Shown here piece after piece: positions 26,725 to 35,514 of a DNA stretch of 64,000 nt. The notes below the pieces were generated by a model. It worked only from the letters and a program-made list of their open reading frames with translations. It had not been told where the DNA came from and did no database searches. The stretch comes from CAUPWF01 sp036656795 (GTDB lineage: Bacteria; Bacillota; Clostridia; Lachnospirales; Lachnospiraceae): assembly GCA_036656795.1 (NCBI GenBank), contig JAVXHR010000010.1, forward strand, positions 1 through 64,000, read 5' to 3'. The translations under genes were made by a program, and so were the position numbers. Numbering within the stretch: position 1 is the first letter of the stretch; every line of letters begins with the position of its first letter.

Positions 26725-26775
26725 GAAAAACAACGTGTAGAGAAAGTTGCTATAATCCACACTTTCTTCACACGT
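26725..26775 (-). terminator. Terminator after rex
   Basis: On the minus strand ACGTGTGAAGAAAGT and ACTTTCTCTACACGT pair with two mismatches around a 13-base loop and are followed by TTGTTTTT. It separates rex from nnr-alr. Confidence 0.75.
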
Positions 26776-26819
26776 CATATGATTTTAGAATCTCACTTCT
26801 ACCATATACAAAAGAGAGA

Positions 26820-27482
26820 TTAGATCGTATCCGGATGGTCTTGATTATAGCGATTCACATTATATGATAATCGCATCAAACTTTCAGATAGATGAACATT
26901 CTCCACAATAACATGCTCCGGTAGATTCAGATCTGTATGTGCAAAATTCCAAATTGCCCTAACTCCATGTTCTACTAACATATTGGCAACTTCTACAGCT
27001 TTTGCTTTCGGTATAGTTAAAACTGCAATCTCAATTGCATTATTCCGAATAAATTCTTTTAATTCGTCCATCATGCGTATCTCAACACCACGAATCGTAA
27101 CACCTGTCAATCTTGGATTTACATCAAACAATCCTTTTAAAAGAAATCCACTTTTCTCAAAAGATGCATAATTTGCTAATGCCTGTCCCAAATTGCCTGC
27201 ACCAATTATAATGATATTATGATTACTTTCCAGCCCTAATATCTTACCAATCTCATTATGCAGATACTTTACATTATAACCATAACCTTGTTGACCAAAT
27301 CCACCAAAGTTGTTTAAATCCTGCCTAATTTGTGATGCAGTCACTTTCATTCGTTTGCTCAAATCATTTGACGAAATACGTTCTACATTTAATTCTAGTA
27401 ATTCTCCAAGATAACGATAATATCTTGGCAATCTACGTATAACGGCTTGAGAAATTTCTCTTTCTTCCACTGTACTCACCAT
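26820..27482 (-). CDS. rex: Redox-sensing repressor Rex
   Basis: 220 residues: N-terminal winged helix (QAVIRRLPRYYRYLGEL; SKRMKVTASQIRQDLNNFGGFGQQGYGYN) and a Rossmann domain with GAGNLGQALANY. Rex senses the NADH/NAD ratio and represses fermentation and electron-transfer genes. I found no clear TTGTTAA-N4-TTAACAA operator upstream of the metabolic genes in this window, so its targets are probably elsewhere. Confidence 0.96.
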   Translation of the reverse strand: MVSTVEEREISQAVIRRLPRYYRYLGELLELNVERISSNDLSKRMKVTASQIRQDLNNFGGFGQQGYGYNVKYLHNEIGKILGLESNHNIIIIGAGNLGQALANYASFEKSGFLLKGLFDVNPRLTGVTIRGVEIRMMDELKEFIRNNAIEIAVLTIPKAKAVEVANMLVEHGVRAIWNFAHTDLNLPEHVIVENVHLSESLMRLSYNVNRYNQDHPDTI

Positions 27483-27502
27483 CCCATTTCATTCTAACTG
27501 AT

Positions 27503-27531
27503 ATTATATAGAATTGTTAGATTAAAGTCAA
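27503..27531 (-). promoter_or_regulatory. Promoter of rex
   Basis: On the minus strand TTGACT (27531-27526), 17 bases, TATAAT (27508-27503), about 20 bp ahead of the rex start. Confidence 0.75.
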
Positions 27532-27546
27532 ACTTTTTAATGGGAT

Positions 27547-29172
27547 TTACATCATCTCATCATATAATTCCGCAATATTAAGTGCATGATCTCCAATTCT
27601 TTCGAAATCTGTCAATATCTCTGAGAATAAGACTCCTGTCTCTGGCTTACATTCTCCTTTTTGCATCCGTTTCATCTGCTTTTTCAGATATTTTTTCTGC
27701 ATATCGTCAATTTGCTGCTCATTTTTAGCCGTAGTTTCCAATATTTCCTTTGCTCTTGTAATATCCGAAAAATCCAGTTCATTTAACGTCTCCATAGATA
27801 CCTGTTTCATTTTTCTAACTTCATCCATAGCCATCTCTGAAAATGTTACATTCCATTTATTCATATCTTTCACATATTCTGCAATATTCATGGCATGATC
27901 CCCAAGTCGTTCTATATTGCCAATAATTACATAGTATCCATTAATACTTTTAGAATCTTGTACAGACATTTCAATTGTCATTAACTTCACGATATATTTA
28001 GATATCTCTGCATTTAAAAAATCAATATATTCTTCTCGTTCTCGTAGACGTTCCAATGCCTTTGTTTCTCCCTTTATAATGGCATCATAACTTCCCATGA
28101 TATTTTTCTTTACCATAGTAAGCATTCGAGTAACTTCTTTTTCTACCTGAGCAATGACAAGGGTTGTATGTCCGATTAGATAATTACTTTCAAAAGGTGT
28201 AATATGTATCATCTTTTGTACTGCATCTTCTTCAATTGGATTATCCGGTAGAATTCTTACTGCCATCCTTGCCATAAGATTTCCAAATGGAAGAAGCAGC
28301 AACGTCGTTGCAATATTAAAAGTCGTATGTACATTGGCTATCTGTGCCACTGGATTACTAGTAAGGGATTCCATCCAAGGTACAAAAGGAGTAATTAGAC
28401 AAATCAATGTAAATACTACCGTTCCAATGATATTAAACATCAGATGAATAATCGTAGTTCGTTTCGCATTTGTCTTAGTACCTATTGCTGCTAATACTGC
28501 AGTAATACATGTTCCAATATTTTGTCCAAATAAGATATAAACCGCACTGGAAAGTGGAATCATACCTGTTGCCGCAAGTGCCTGCAAGATACCAACAGAT
28601 GCCGACGAGGATTGAATAATCGCTGTAAACACTGCACCAATTAGAATTCCTATCAATGGATTACTAAAGGTAGTCATAAAATGAATAAATGTTTCTGACT
28701 GCTGCAAAGGAACCATAGCATCCCCCATCATATTCATTCCAATAAATAACACTCCAAGGCCTGCGAATATCTCGCTGATATGGCGTACCTTCTCATTCTT
28801 AATAAACATAATGCAGGCTACACCTGCAAAAGCAAATAGTGGTGCAATCACTCCAATATCAAGTGCAATCAGTTGTCCTGTAATAGTCGTACCAATATTG
28901 GCACCCATAATAACCCATACGGCCTGCTTAAGTGTCATCAATCCCGAATTGACAAACCCTACCACCATAACAGTAGTTGCCGATGAAGATTGAATCACTG
29001 CAGTAATTCCGGCACCAACCAGTACACCTTTGAACCGATTAGATGTAAGTTTCTCTAATATCTGTTTCATTTTATTTCCTGCTGCGGTTTCCAGTCCATT
29101 GCTCATCATCTGCATACCATATAAAAATAATGCAAGACCTCCCAACAACATTAATATATCTTCTATTTTCAT
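27547..29172 (-). CDS. Na/Pi cotransporter with PhoU domain
   Basis: 541 residues. Two inverted membrane halves each carry the QSSSA motif (VIQSSSATTVM, IIQSSSASVGI), the hallmark of the NptA/PNaS family. A cytoplasmic PhoU-like helical domain occupies about 340-541 with paired ERIGDHALNIAE-type repeats. It probably imports phosphate with sodium or, in some relatives, exports it. AGGAGGT precedes ATG 29172. Confidence 0.93.
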   Translation of the reverse strand: MKIEDILMLLGGLALFLYGMQMMSNGLETAAGNKMKQILEKLTSNRFKGVLVGAGITAVIQSSSATTVMVVGFVNSGLMTLKQAVWVIMGANIGTTITGQLIALDIGVIAPLFAFAGVACIMFIKNEKVRHISEIFAGLGVLFIGMNMMGDAMVPLQQSETFIHFMTTFSNPLIGILIGAVFTAIIQSSSASVGILQALAATGMIPLSSAVYILFGQNIGTCITAVLAAIGTKTNAKRTTIIHLMFNIIGTVVFTLICLITPFVPWMESLTSNPVAQIANVHTTFNIATTLLLLPFGNLMARMAVRILPDNPIEEDAVQKMIHITPFESNYLIGHTTLVIAQVEKEVTRMLTMVKKNIMGSYDAIIKGETKALERLREREEYIDFLNAEISKYIVKLMTIEMSVQDSKSINGYYVIIGNIERLGDHAMNIAEYVKDMNKWNVTFSEMAMDEVRKMKQVSMETLNELDFSDITRAKEILETTAKNEQQIDDMQKKYLKKQMKRMQKGECKPETGVLFSEILTDFERIGDHALNIAELYDEMM

Positions 29173-29203
29173 TGTTCTTTCTACCTCCTAATTGTACAGT
29201 TGA

Positions 29204-29644
29204 TTAGTAGGCAGAAAGTCGTTTTTTCCCATCCATTTGATGTGTGATTTTTAGTTGTGACAGATGCCCTTTCGAAATTGCAAAACCAAAAAGCACAAAG
29301 AACCATAGACAGCTCTTCCAACTTCCCCCAAAAAGTATAATACAAATATACATACATAGAAACAACACATGCCTAGTTCCTGTAATAGCTTGTGTTCCCT
29401 CTTTTAATCTTTCCATAACAGATACCGATAACGAGTGTTCCTGTAGGCGCATTTCAGGAATACCAACAGCTGATAAAATAAAAGTAAGAACGTTATGAGA
29501 AGGTTCTATGATAGTATCACTAACCTCATCATTCGTAACAATCGTCCGATTTGAATATCCATAATTTTCTCTGTAAGTCATAAACATTAGTCCCATAGAA
29601 AGTGCCATGACAAATACAATGATAGTTGTTGTTTTTCTTTTCAT
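29204..29644 (-). CDS. Unrecognised membrane protein
   Basis: 146 residues from ATG 29644 (GTG 29650 also open; the ribosome site AGGCG is weak). An N-terminal signal anchor (TTTIIVFVMALSMGLMFM), a soluble segment of about 60 residues outside and two short hydrophobic stretches near 95-125 (VLFLCMYICIILFGG, LWFFVLFGFAI). I recognise no family. It has its own promoter and lies 31 bp upstream of the Na/Pi transporter, so both may be cotranscribed. Confidence 0.6.
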   Translation of the reverse strand: MKRKTTTIIVFVMALSMGLMFMTYRENYGYSNRTIVTNDEVSDTIIEPSHNVLTFILSAVGIPEMRLQEHSLSVSVMERLKEGTQAITGTRHVLFLCMYICIILFGGSWKSCLWFFVLFGFAISKGHLSQLKITHQMDGKKRLSAY

Positions 29645-29706
29645 GTCCACGCCTGCTTTCTTGGTTTTTACTTATTTTCATTGTGATTTCATAATATACC
29701 AACAAA

Positions 29707-29735
29707 ATCTTAACATAGCCCCGATACTCTGTCAA
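29707..29735 (-). promoter_or_regulatory. Promoter ahead of the membrane protein and Na/Pi genes
   Basis: On the minus strand TTGACA (29735-29730), 17 bases, TAAGAT (29712-29707). Confidence 0.65.
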
Positions 29736-29758
29736 TCAACACTTTTGAAATGTTTTAG

Positions 29759-29786
29759 TTGTATTTTATCCTAGTTTCGCTATAAT
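29759..29786 (+). promoter_or_regulatory. Promoter of the ABC-F gene
   Basis: TTGTAT (29759-29764), 16 bases, TATAAT (29781-29786), about 30 bp before the ATG. Confidence 0.7.
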
Positions 29787-29816
29787 GAAATAGTACATTT
29801 TAATAGGAGGTAACAC

Positions 29817-31739
29817 ATGATACTAGCATGTCACAACATTACAAAGGCATTTGGTGATCAACAAATTATAAATTGTGGATCATTTCACATAGAAGAACGA
29901 GAAAAGGCAGCGTTAGTTGGATTAAATGGTGCAGGAAAATCCACCATTCTGAAGATGATTATGAAAGAACTTCCTTCTGACGAAGGCGATATTATTCTCA
30001 CCAAAGGAAAAACCATTGGGTATCTATCCCAACACCAGGTGTTGCAGACCGGCAATACCATCTATGAGGAATTGGAAACTGCCAAAGCAGATATTATTGA
30101 ATTAGAACAACAGATTCGTTCCATTGAGTTAGAATTATCGCATCTAACTGGTATTGAATTAGAAACAAAACTCCAAACCTATCATCGCCTTACTGCTGCA
30201 TTTGAGCTTCAAAATGGATATGCCTATCAAAGCGAATTAGTGGGGGTATTAAAAGGACTCGGATTTCAAGATGATGAATTCAAAAAATCTGTAGATACAC
30301 TTTCAGGTGGACAAAAAACCCGTGTATCACTTGGTAAATTACTATTAACCAAACCGGATGTCTTATTACTAGATGAGCCAACCAACCATCTGGATTTGAA
30401 TTCTATCGCTTGGTTAGAAACTTATCTGATGAATTATAACGGTGCGGTACTAATTGTATCTCATGACCGTTATTTCATCAATCGTGTTGTTACAAAAGTA
30501 ATCGAAATTGAACATGGAACATTAACCACATACATGGGTAATTATACCCAATATGCCACAAAGAAACAAAAATTACGAGAAGCAAAGTTAAAAGAATATA
30601 TGAACCAACAACAAGAAATTAAACATCAAGAAGAAGTTATTCAAAAACTAAAATCTTTCAATCGTGAGAAATCAATTAAACGTGCAGAAAGCCGAGAAAA
30701 GATGTTGGCAAAGATTGTTCCGGTGAACAAACCATTGGAATCACAGGAAGATTTTCATTTTTCTTTAGAACCATCTTGTATCAGTGGCAATGATGTACTT
30801 GTCATTGATCAGCTAAGTAAATCTTTTCCTCCTACCACTCTTTTCAAAGAAATTAGTTTTGATATCAAACGTGGAGAACATGTTGCAATTATTGGAGATA
30901 ACGGAACCGGTAAGACAACCTTACTAAAGATATTGAATCAGGTGCTGCCTGCTGACAGTGGTAGTTTTACCTTGGGTTCTAAAGTTAAAATCGGATACTA
31001 TGACCAAGAGCACCATGTACTTCATTTGGAAAAGAACATGTTTGATGAGATATCAGATGACTATCCGAATCTTACAACTACACAGATTCGTAATACTCTT
31101 GCTGCCTTTTTATTTACCGGTGACGATGTATATAAAAAGATTGGTGATTTAAGTGGTGGTGAGCGAGGTCGAGTTTCTTTGGCAAAGCTCATGCTTTCAG
31201 AAGCCAATTTCTTAATCTTAGATGAACCAACCAATCATCTTGATATTGCTTCCAAAGAGATTTTAGAAAAGGCACTTAATGACTATACCGGAACCTTACT
31301 TTATGTTTCTCATGATCGTTACTTTATCAATCAGACAGCTACAAGAATTCTTGATTTAGTCAATGCTTCTTTTGTAAATTATATTGGGAATTATGACTAT
31401 TATCTAGAAAAAAGAGAAGCATTAACTGCTGCTTATAGTACAGCTATTCCGTCAACATCTGAAACTGACAACAACACAACTACACTTCCAGATACCAAGC
31501 TTGATTGGCAGACGCAAAAAGAAATACAAGCAAAAGAACGAAAACGTCAAAATGACCTTGCAAAAGTAGAAGAAAAAATTGGATTGTTAGAAAAACGTGA
31601 TCACGAAATTGATGTCTTAATGGCCCAATCTGAAGTCTTTACTGATGTAGCAAAATGTCTTGCTTTTACAACCGAAAAGGGATCGATTGCAATTGAATTG
31701 ACACAGCTTTATGAACAATGGGAACAACTGGCAGAATAG
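29817..31739 (+). CDS. ABC-F family ATPase
   Basis: 640 residues, no membrane segment. Two ABC domains: Walker A GLNGAGKST and GDNGTGKTT, signature LSGGQKTRVSLGK and LSGGERGRVSLAK, Walker B LLLDEPTNHLD and LILDEPTNHLD. The linker between them (about 240-320, EAKLKEYMNQQQEIKHQE) is the P-site tRNA interaction motif, and a charged C-terminal coiled coil follows. ABC-F proteins act on ribosomes; the layout matches the housekeeping YdiF/Uup group, while antibiotic resistance cannot be excluded. AGGAGGT precedes ATG. Confidence 0.93.
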   Translation: MILACHNITKAFGDQQIINCGSFHIEEREKAALVGLNGAGKSTILKMIMKELPSDEGDIILTKGKTIGYLSQHQVLQTGNTIYEELETAKADIIELEQQIRSIELELSHLTGIELETKLQTYHRLTAAFELQNGYAYQSELVGVLKGLGFQDDEFKKSVDTLSGGQKTRVSLGKLLLTKPDVLLLDEPTNHLDLNSIAWLETYLMNYNGAVLIVSHDRYFINRVVTKVIEIEHGTLTTYMGNYTQYATKKQKLREAKLKEYMNQQQEIKHQEEVIQKLKSFNREKSIKRAESREKMLAKIVPVNKPLESQEDFHFSLEPSCISGNDVLVIDQLSKSFPPTTLFKEISFDIKRGEHVAIIGDNGTGKTTLLKILNQVLPADSGSFTLGSKVKIGYYDQEHHVLHLEKNMFDEISDDYPNLTTTQIRNTLAAFLFTGDDVYKKIGDLSGGERGRVSLAKLMLSEANFLILDEPTNHLDIASKEILEKALNDYTGTLLYVSHDRYFINQTATRILDLVNASFVNYIGNYDYYLEKREALTAAYSTAIPSTSETDNNTTTLPDTKLDWQTQKEIQAKERKRQNDLAKVEEKIGLLEKRDHEIDVLMAQSEVFTDVAKCLAFTTEKGSIAIELTQLYEQWEQLAE

Positions 31740-31741
31740 AT

Positions 31742-31772
31742 ATAGCCCAACATCAAACGAATGTTGGGCTAT
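31742..31772. terminator. Hairpin between convergent ABC-F and icd genes
   Basis: ATAGCCCAACAT (31742-31753) and ATGTTGGGCTAT (31761-31772) are exact complements with a 7-base loop. No strong T-run follows on either strand, yet the place between convergent genes suggests a two-way terminator. Confidence 0.7.
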
Positions 31773-31823
31773 ATCTATATATGTGCCATTTATGATATTG
31801 GGATTCCTTTTATAGCGCTATTT

Positions 31824-33023
31824 TTATGACAGATATTCTGCAATTGCCTCAATAAATTCTTCACTATTCAAAACAGTTGGATTCTTTATGGAAGTAATCA
31901 ATGCCAGATCCTTGGTCATCTTTCCATCTTCGATGGTTTGAATGGTTGCTTTTTCTAATTTCTTTGCAAACTCCATCAATTCATGATTGCCATCCAGTTC
32001 TCCTCGTTTATAAAGTGCTCCTGTCCACGCATAGATTGTCGCTACGGAGTTGGTTGATGTTTCTTCACTTTTTAGATGTTTATAATAGTGTCGCTGCACC
32101 GTTCCGTGGGCTGCTTCATATTCATAATATCCTTCCGGAGACACCAAGACAGAAGTCATCATTGCCAATGAACCAAATGCCGAAGAAACCATATCACTCA
32201 TTACATCACCATCGTAATTCTTACATGCCCAGATATATCCCCCTTCGGATTTCATAACACGTGCTACGGCATCATCAATCAAAGTATAAAAATAAGTAAT
32301 TCCTGCAACTCGGAATTTTTCTACATATTCTTTTTCAAAAATTTCTTGAAAAATATCTTTAAATGTATGATCATATTTTTTGGAGATTGTATCTTTCGTT
32401 GCAAACCATAAATCCTGTTTCACATCAAGCGCATACTTAAAACAGCTTCTTGCAAAACTTTCAATAGATGCCTCTACATTATGCATGCCCTGCACAATTC
32501 CAGCTCCTGCGAAATTATGAACCAATTCTTTTACTTGGGAACCATCTTCTGCTGTATAAACCAACTCAACTTTACCGGCAGCAGGGATTTTCATTTCAGA
32601 ACCTTTATATACATCTCCATAGGCATGTCGTGCAATGGTAATAGGATATTTCCAATTTTTCACACAAGGTTCCACCCCTTTTACAACAATAGGTGCTCGA
32701 AACACAGTTCCGTCCAAAATGGCACGTATGGTTCCATTAGGGCTCTTCCACATCTCTTTTAATTGATACTCTTGAACCCGTTCTGCATTGGGTGTAATCG
32801 TTGCACATTTAACAGCAACTTTATATTTTTTAGTTGCATTAGCCGAATCGATTGTCACTTGATCATTGGTTTCATTCCGATGTTCTAATCCAAGATCATA
32901 GTAATCCGTCTTTAAATCAATATAAGGAAATAATAGATGTTCTTTAATCATCTTCCAAAGGATTCTGGTCATCTCATCTCCATCCATTTCTACGATAGGT
33001 GCTGTCATTTTAATTTTACTCAT
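31824..33023 (-). CDS. icd: NADP-dependent isocitrate dehydrogenase, type II
   Basis: 399 residues of the eukaryote-like dimeric class: PIVEMDGDEMTRILW at the N-terminus, the substrate-binding SPNGTIRAILDGTVFRAPI, the metal site KNYDGDVMSDMVS and the coenzyme loop EAAHGTVQRHYY. It oxidises isocitrate to 2-oxoglutarate with NADP. Last gene of an operon with the GntR/FCD regulator and Re-citrate synthase; aconitase is not in the window. GGAGGAA precedes ATG 33023. Confidence 0.95.
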   Translation of the reverse strand: MSKIKMTAPIVEMDGDEMTRILWKMIKEHLLFPYIDLKTDYYDLGLEHRNETNDQVTIDSANATKKYKVAVKCATITPNAERVQEYQLKEMWKSPNGTIRAILDGTVFRAPIVVKGVEPCVKNWKYPITIARHAYGDVYKGSEMKIPAAGKVELVYTAEDGSQVKELVHNFAGAGIVQGMHNVEASIESFARSCFKYALDVKQDLWFATKDTISKKYDHTFKDIFQEIFEKEYVEKFRVAGITYFYTLIDDAVARVMKSEGGYIWACKNYDGDVMSDMVSSAFGSLAMMTSVLVSPEGYYEYEAAHGTVQRHYYKHLKSEETSTNSVATIYAWTGALYKRGELDGNHELMEFAKKLEKATIQTIEDGKMTKDLALITSIKNPTVLNSEEFIEAIAEYLS

Positions 33024-33037
33024 CTTCGTTCCTCCAT

Positions 33038-33703
33038 TTAGTCTTGTTCATATCCTTGATTATGAAGATTCTCCATAACATGCATAATATGTTCATTTGC
33101 CAACATCTCTGCTTTGTCTGCATCTCGTTCCTTAATGGCAACAAGAATCTCCTTATGCTCCTGTATTGACTTCTCTGCTCTGCTTTGATGACCTACAGAT
33201 GTTCTTCTGGCCATTTGTACATATTTATGAAAATCAGATAGTAAATGTTCAAGAATTCGGCTATTAGATGCTTCATATAACACTTCGTGAAACTTACCAT
33301 CCAATGCAACAACTTGTTCTGCTTTTGCTTGATCCTCTTTTTGAGAATGAAATTCTGATAATAATACAATCTCTTCCAACTCATTAATCTGTGTTTCATC
33401 AATGTGTTCTGTTGCCCATCTAGCACATAATCCTTCCAGTAAGGAACGAATTAGATAGATATCTTTCACATCTTTCTTTGTAATACCTGTTACATAAGCA
33501 CCTTTATTGGGCACAATCTTAACAAGCCCTTCTAATTCCAGTTGTCGCAGTGCCTCCCTGACAGGAGTTCTACTCACACCCAGTTCTTCTCCCAAAGTTA
33601 CTTCTCGCAATTCATCATTTTCTTTATAGACACCTTTTAGAATATTGTCACGAATTTTATGAAACACTTTTCCACTAAGGGAATATTCTTGATACTCCTC
33701 CAT
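33038..33703 (-). CDS. GntR-family regulator with FCD domain
   Basis: 221 residues. Winged helix at 1-75 (RDNILKGVYKENDELREVTLGEELGVSRTPVREALRQLE region) and an FCD effector domain at about 85-215, with the metal/ligand-type His pattern (DGKFHEVLYEAS, HKEILVAIKERD). FCD regulators usually bind a carboxylate. The gene lies between Re-citrate synthase and icd, and a FadR-type palindrome overlaps the operon promoter, so it probably autoregulates the operon in response to a tricarboxylic acid. The ligand is inferred. Confidence 0.92.
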   Translation of the reverse strand: MEEYQEYSLSGKVFHKIRDNILKGVYKENDELREVTLGEELGVSRTPVREALRQLELEGLVKIVPNKGAYVTGITKKDVKDIYLIRSLLEGLCARWATEHIDETQINELEEIVLLSEFHSQKEDQAKAEQVVALDGKFHEVLYEASNSRILEHLLSDFHKYVQMARRTSVGHQSRAEKSIQEHKEILVAIKERDADKAEMLANEHIMHVMENLHNQGYEQD

Positions 33704-33721
33704 TGCATTTGCTCCTTTGAT

Positions 33722-35110
33722 TTATAAGATCATATTTAGCTCTCGACAGACATCTGTAATCACTCGAATTAATTCATCATCAATTAGAACTGTCACACGA
33801 CCAGAGGCATATTCTTTATCTACCCATTCTTTTACTTTGCTAACAAGTGGCGATTCTTTGGACACTTCTCTCTCCTTTGGCAATTTATAATATGCATTAA
33901 TCCAATGGGCAATTCCCGCTAATCCAGAAGTATTTGATACAGCTACAAGTGCCGGTCGATTTAAGAATTTATCTGTATCAAATATATTATAGATTTCTTC
34001 ATTCTTTAACAATCCATCTGCATGAATCCCCGCTCTTGTAACATTAAAATTCTTTCCGACAAATGGGGTACGAGATGGCACACGATAACCGATCTCTTTT
34101 TCATAATATTCTGCCAGTTCTGTAATAACTGTTGTTTCCATACCATCTAATGTTCCACGAAGCTGAGCATACTCAAATACCATTGCTTCTAATGGTGTAT
34201 TCCCTGTACGTTCTCCAATTCCAAATAAGGAACAGTTTACACCACTCGCTCCATATAACCATGCTGTTGTAGAATTATTTACTGCTTTATAGAAATCATT
34301 ATGTCCATGAAATTCAATTAATTCACTTGGAACACCTGCATGTGTCATCAAACCATAGATAATACCCGGAATTGACCTTGGAATAACCGATCCCGGATAA
34401 TTCACACCATATCCCATCGTATCACAGGCACGTATTTTTACCGGTATCTGATATTCTTCCATGAGATTCATCAATTCCAGACAGAACGGAATTACAAATC
34501 CATAGATATCAGAACGTGTAATATCTTCTAGATGACATCTTGGACTTACCCCTATTTCCAGACAGTCCCGAATCACGGAAAGATAATGATTCATTGCTTC
34601 AAGTCTTGTCATTTTTAGTTTATAAAAGATATGATAATCAGAACAACTGACGAGGACACCTGTTTCTTTCATTCCTAAGTCCTTAACAAGTTCAAAATCT
34701 TTTTTATTAGCTCTAATCCAGCTGGTAACTTCCGGAAATTCATATCCGCGTTCCATACATTTATATACTGCATCTCGATCTTTTTTACTATATAAAAAGA
34801 ATTCACTTTGACGAATCTTCCCCTGTGGTCCACCCAGTCTATGAAAATAATCGAATAATGTTACTATCTGTTCTGTAGAATAGGGAGCTCTGGATTGTTG
34901 TCCATCTCGAAAAGTTGTATCGGTAATCCAAATTTCATCCGGCATATGATGTGGTACAATTCTATCATTAAATGCAATCTTTGGTATCTCATCATAGTGA
35001 AACAAATTACGAAATACGTTGGGAGTACTTACATCTACAAGTGGATACATGTGCTCTTCTAATTCCAGTAGGTTTGTGTGTTTATTCAAATATACTTTTC
35101 TGTTTTCCAT
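33722..35110 (-). CDS. Re-citrate synthase (isopropylmalate-synthase family)
   Basis: 462 residues from ATG 35110 (MENRKVYLNK), nine bases after AAGGAG; an in-frame start at 35155 lies within the promoter region. The HMGL-like barrel begins at DTTFRDGQQSRAPYS. The metal and substrate residues are in CHLEDITRSD and ELIEFHGHNDFYKAVNN. Homologues in Clostridium kluyveri and relatives make (R)-face citrate from oxaloacetate and acetyl-CoA, replacing ordinary citrate synthase in anaerobes. The family is widely labelled 2-isopropylmalate synthase. The icd neighbour and shared promoter favour the citrate role. Confidence 0.85.
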   Translation of the reverse strand: MENRKVYLNKHTNLLELEEHMYPLVDVSTPNVFRNLFHYDEIPKIAFNDRIVPHHMPDEIWITDTTFRDGQQSRAPYSTEQIVTLFDYFHRLGGPQGKIRQSEFFLYSKKDRDAVYKCMERGYEFPEVTSWIRANKKDFELVKDLGMKETGVLVSCSDYHIFYKLKMTRLEAMNHYLSVIRDCLEIGVSPRCHLEDITRSDIYGFVIPFCLELMNLMEEYQIPVKIRACDTMGYGVNYPGSVIPRSIPGIIYGLMTHAGVPSELIEFHGHNDFYKAVNNSTTAWLYGASGVNCSLFGIGERTGNTPLEAMVFEYAQLRGTLDGMETTVITELAEYYEKEIGYRVPSRTPFVGKNFNVTRAGIHADGLLKNEEIYNIFDTDKFLNRPALVAVSNTSGLAGIAHWINAYYKLPKEREVSKESPLVSKVKEWVDKEYASGRVTVLIDDELIRVITDVCRELNMIL

Positions 35111-35134
35111 AAGGTAATCTCCTTTTTGTTCTTT

Positions 35135-35158
35135 TGTATCATTGTATACAATCATACA
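35135..35158. promoter_or_regulatory. FadR/FCD-type operator of the citrate operon
   Basis: A 24-bp near-perfect palindrome. The perfect core is ATTGTATACAAT (35141-35152), flanked by TGTAT and ATACA; only 35140/35153 do not pair. The inner TTGTATACAA fits the GT-N-N-AC core known for FadR-type GntR proteins. It covers the -10 box. Confidence 0.75.
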
Positions 35159-35169
35159 GACTGTGTCAA
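35141..35169 (-). promoter_or_regulatory. Promoter of the Re-citrate synthase operon
   Basis: On the minus strand TTGACA (35169-35164), 17 bases, TACAAT (35146-35141). Confidence 0.8.
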
Positions 35170-35192
35170 GATTTTTCTGATATAATATAATA

Positions 35193-35217
35193 GAAGGTTG
35201 CGCTTAGCGCAACCTTC
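35193..35217 (-). terminator. Hairpin holding the stop codon of the 98-residue ORF
   Basis: GAAGGTTGCGC (35193-35203) and GCGCAACCTTC (35207-35217) are exact complements. The three-base loop, TAA on the minus strand, is the stop codon of the gene at 35204. A weak T/A-rich tail follows on the minus strand, and the promoter of the next operon starts right after it. Confidence 0.75.
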
Positions 35218-35500
35218 CACTTTCATATTTTACTAATGTATGAAGATACTGAACTATGGATTGATATCGTTCATCCAAAGTCCCTTCATTCTCTGTATAA
35301 TCAAGACTATGTGCAATCGCCGCAATAAAATCTTCGGTAATATCCATGCGATTGTATTGTAGAAATTTTATTTTTTCCTGATTTGATGTAATGTCTAAGA
35401 ACTTCATTAATAGTGAATCTTCTGCTAATTGTTCTTCTGACTGTAACTCTTGTTGAATTTCCTTTTGTAATTCTTTGTTTTCCCTTATATTTGACTCCAT
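35204..35500 (-). CDS. Unrecognised small acidic protein
   Basis: 98 residues, helical and acidic (Glu/Gln-rich N-terminus ENKELQKEIQQELQSEEQL). There is no membrane segment, no cysteine and no motif I know. GGGGAG precedes ATG 35500. It follows ilvA by 14 bp, so it is probably the last gene of that unit. Its final codons lie in a terminator-like stem, with the stop codon in the loop. Confidence 0.65.
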   Translation of the reverse strand: MESNIRENKELQKEIQQELQSEEQLAEDSLLMKFLDITSNQEKIKFLQYNRMDITEDFIAAIAHSLDYTENEGTLDERYQSIVQYLHTLVKYESGRLR

Positions 35501-35514
35501 ATGCTACTCCCCTT

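Noticed and set aside
26692..27546. Rex operator in the rex/nnr region
   Set aside because: No sequence close to TTGTTAA-N4-TTAACAA was found.
33722..35110. Calling this gene 2-isopropylmalate synthase or another database label
   Set aside because: No leucine genes are nearby; operon with icd and an FCD regulator fits Re-citrate synthase better. Biochemical proof is lacking.
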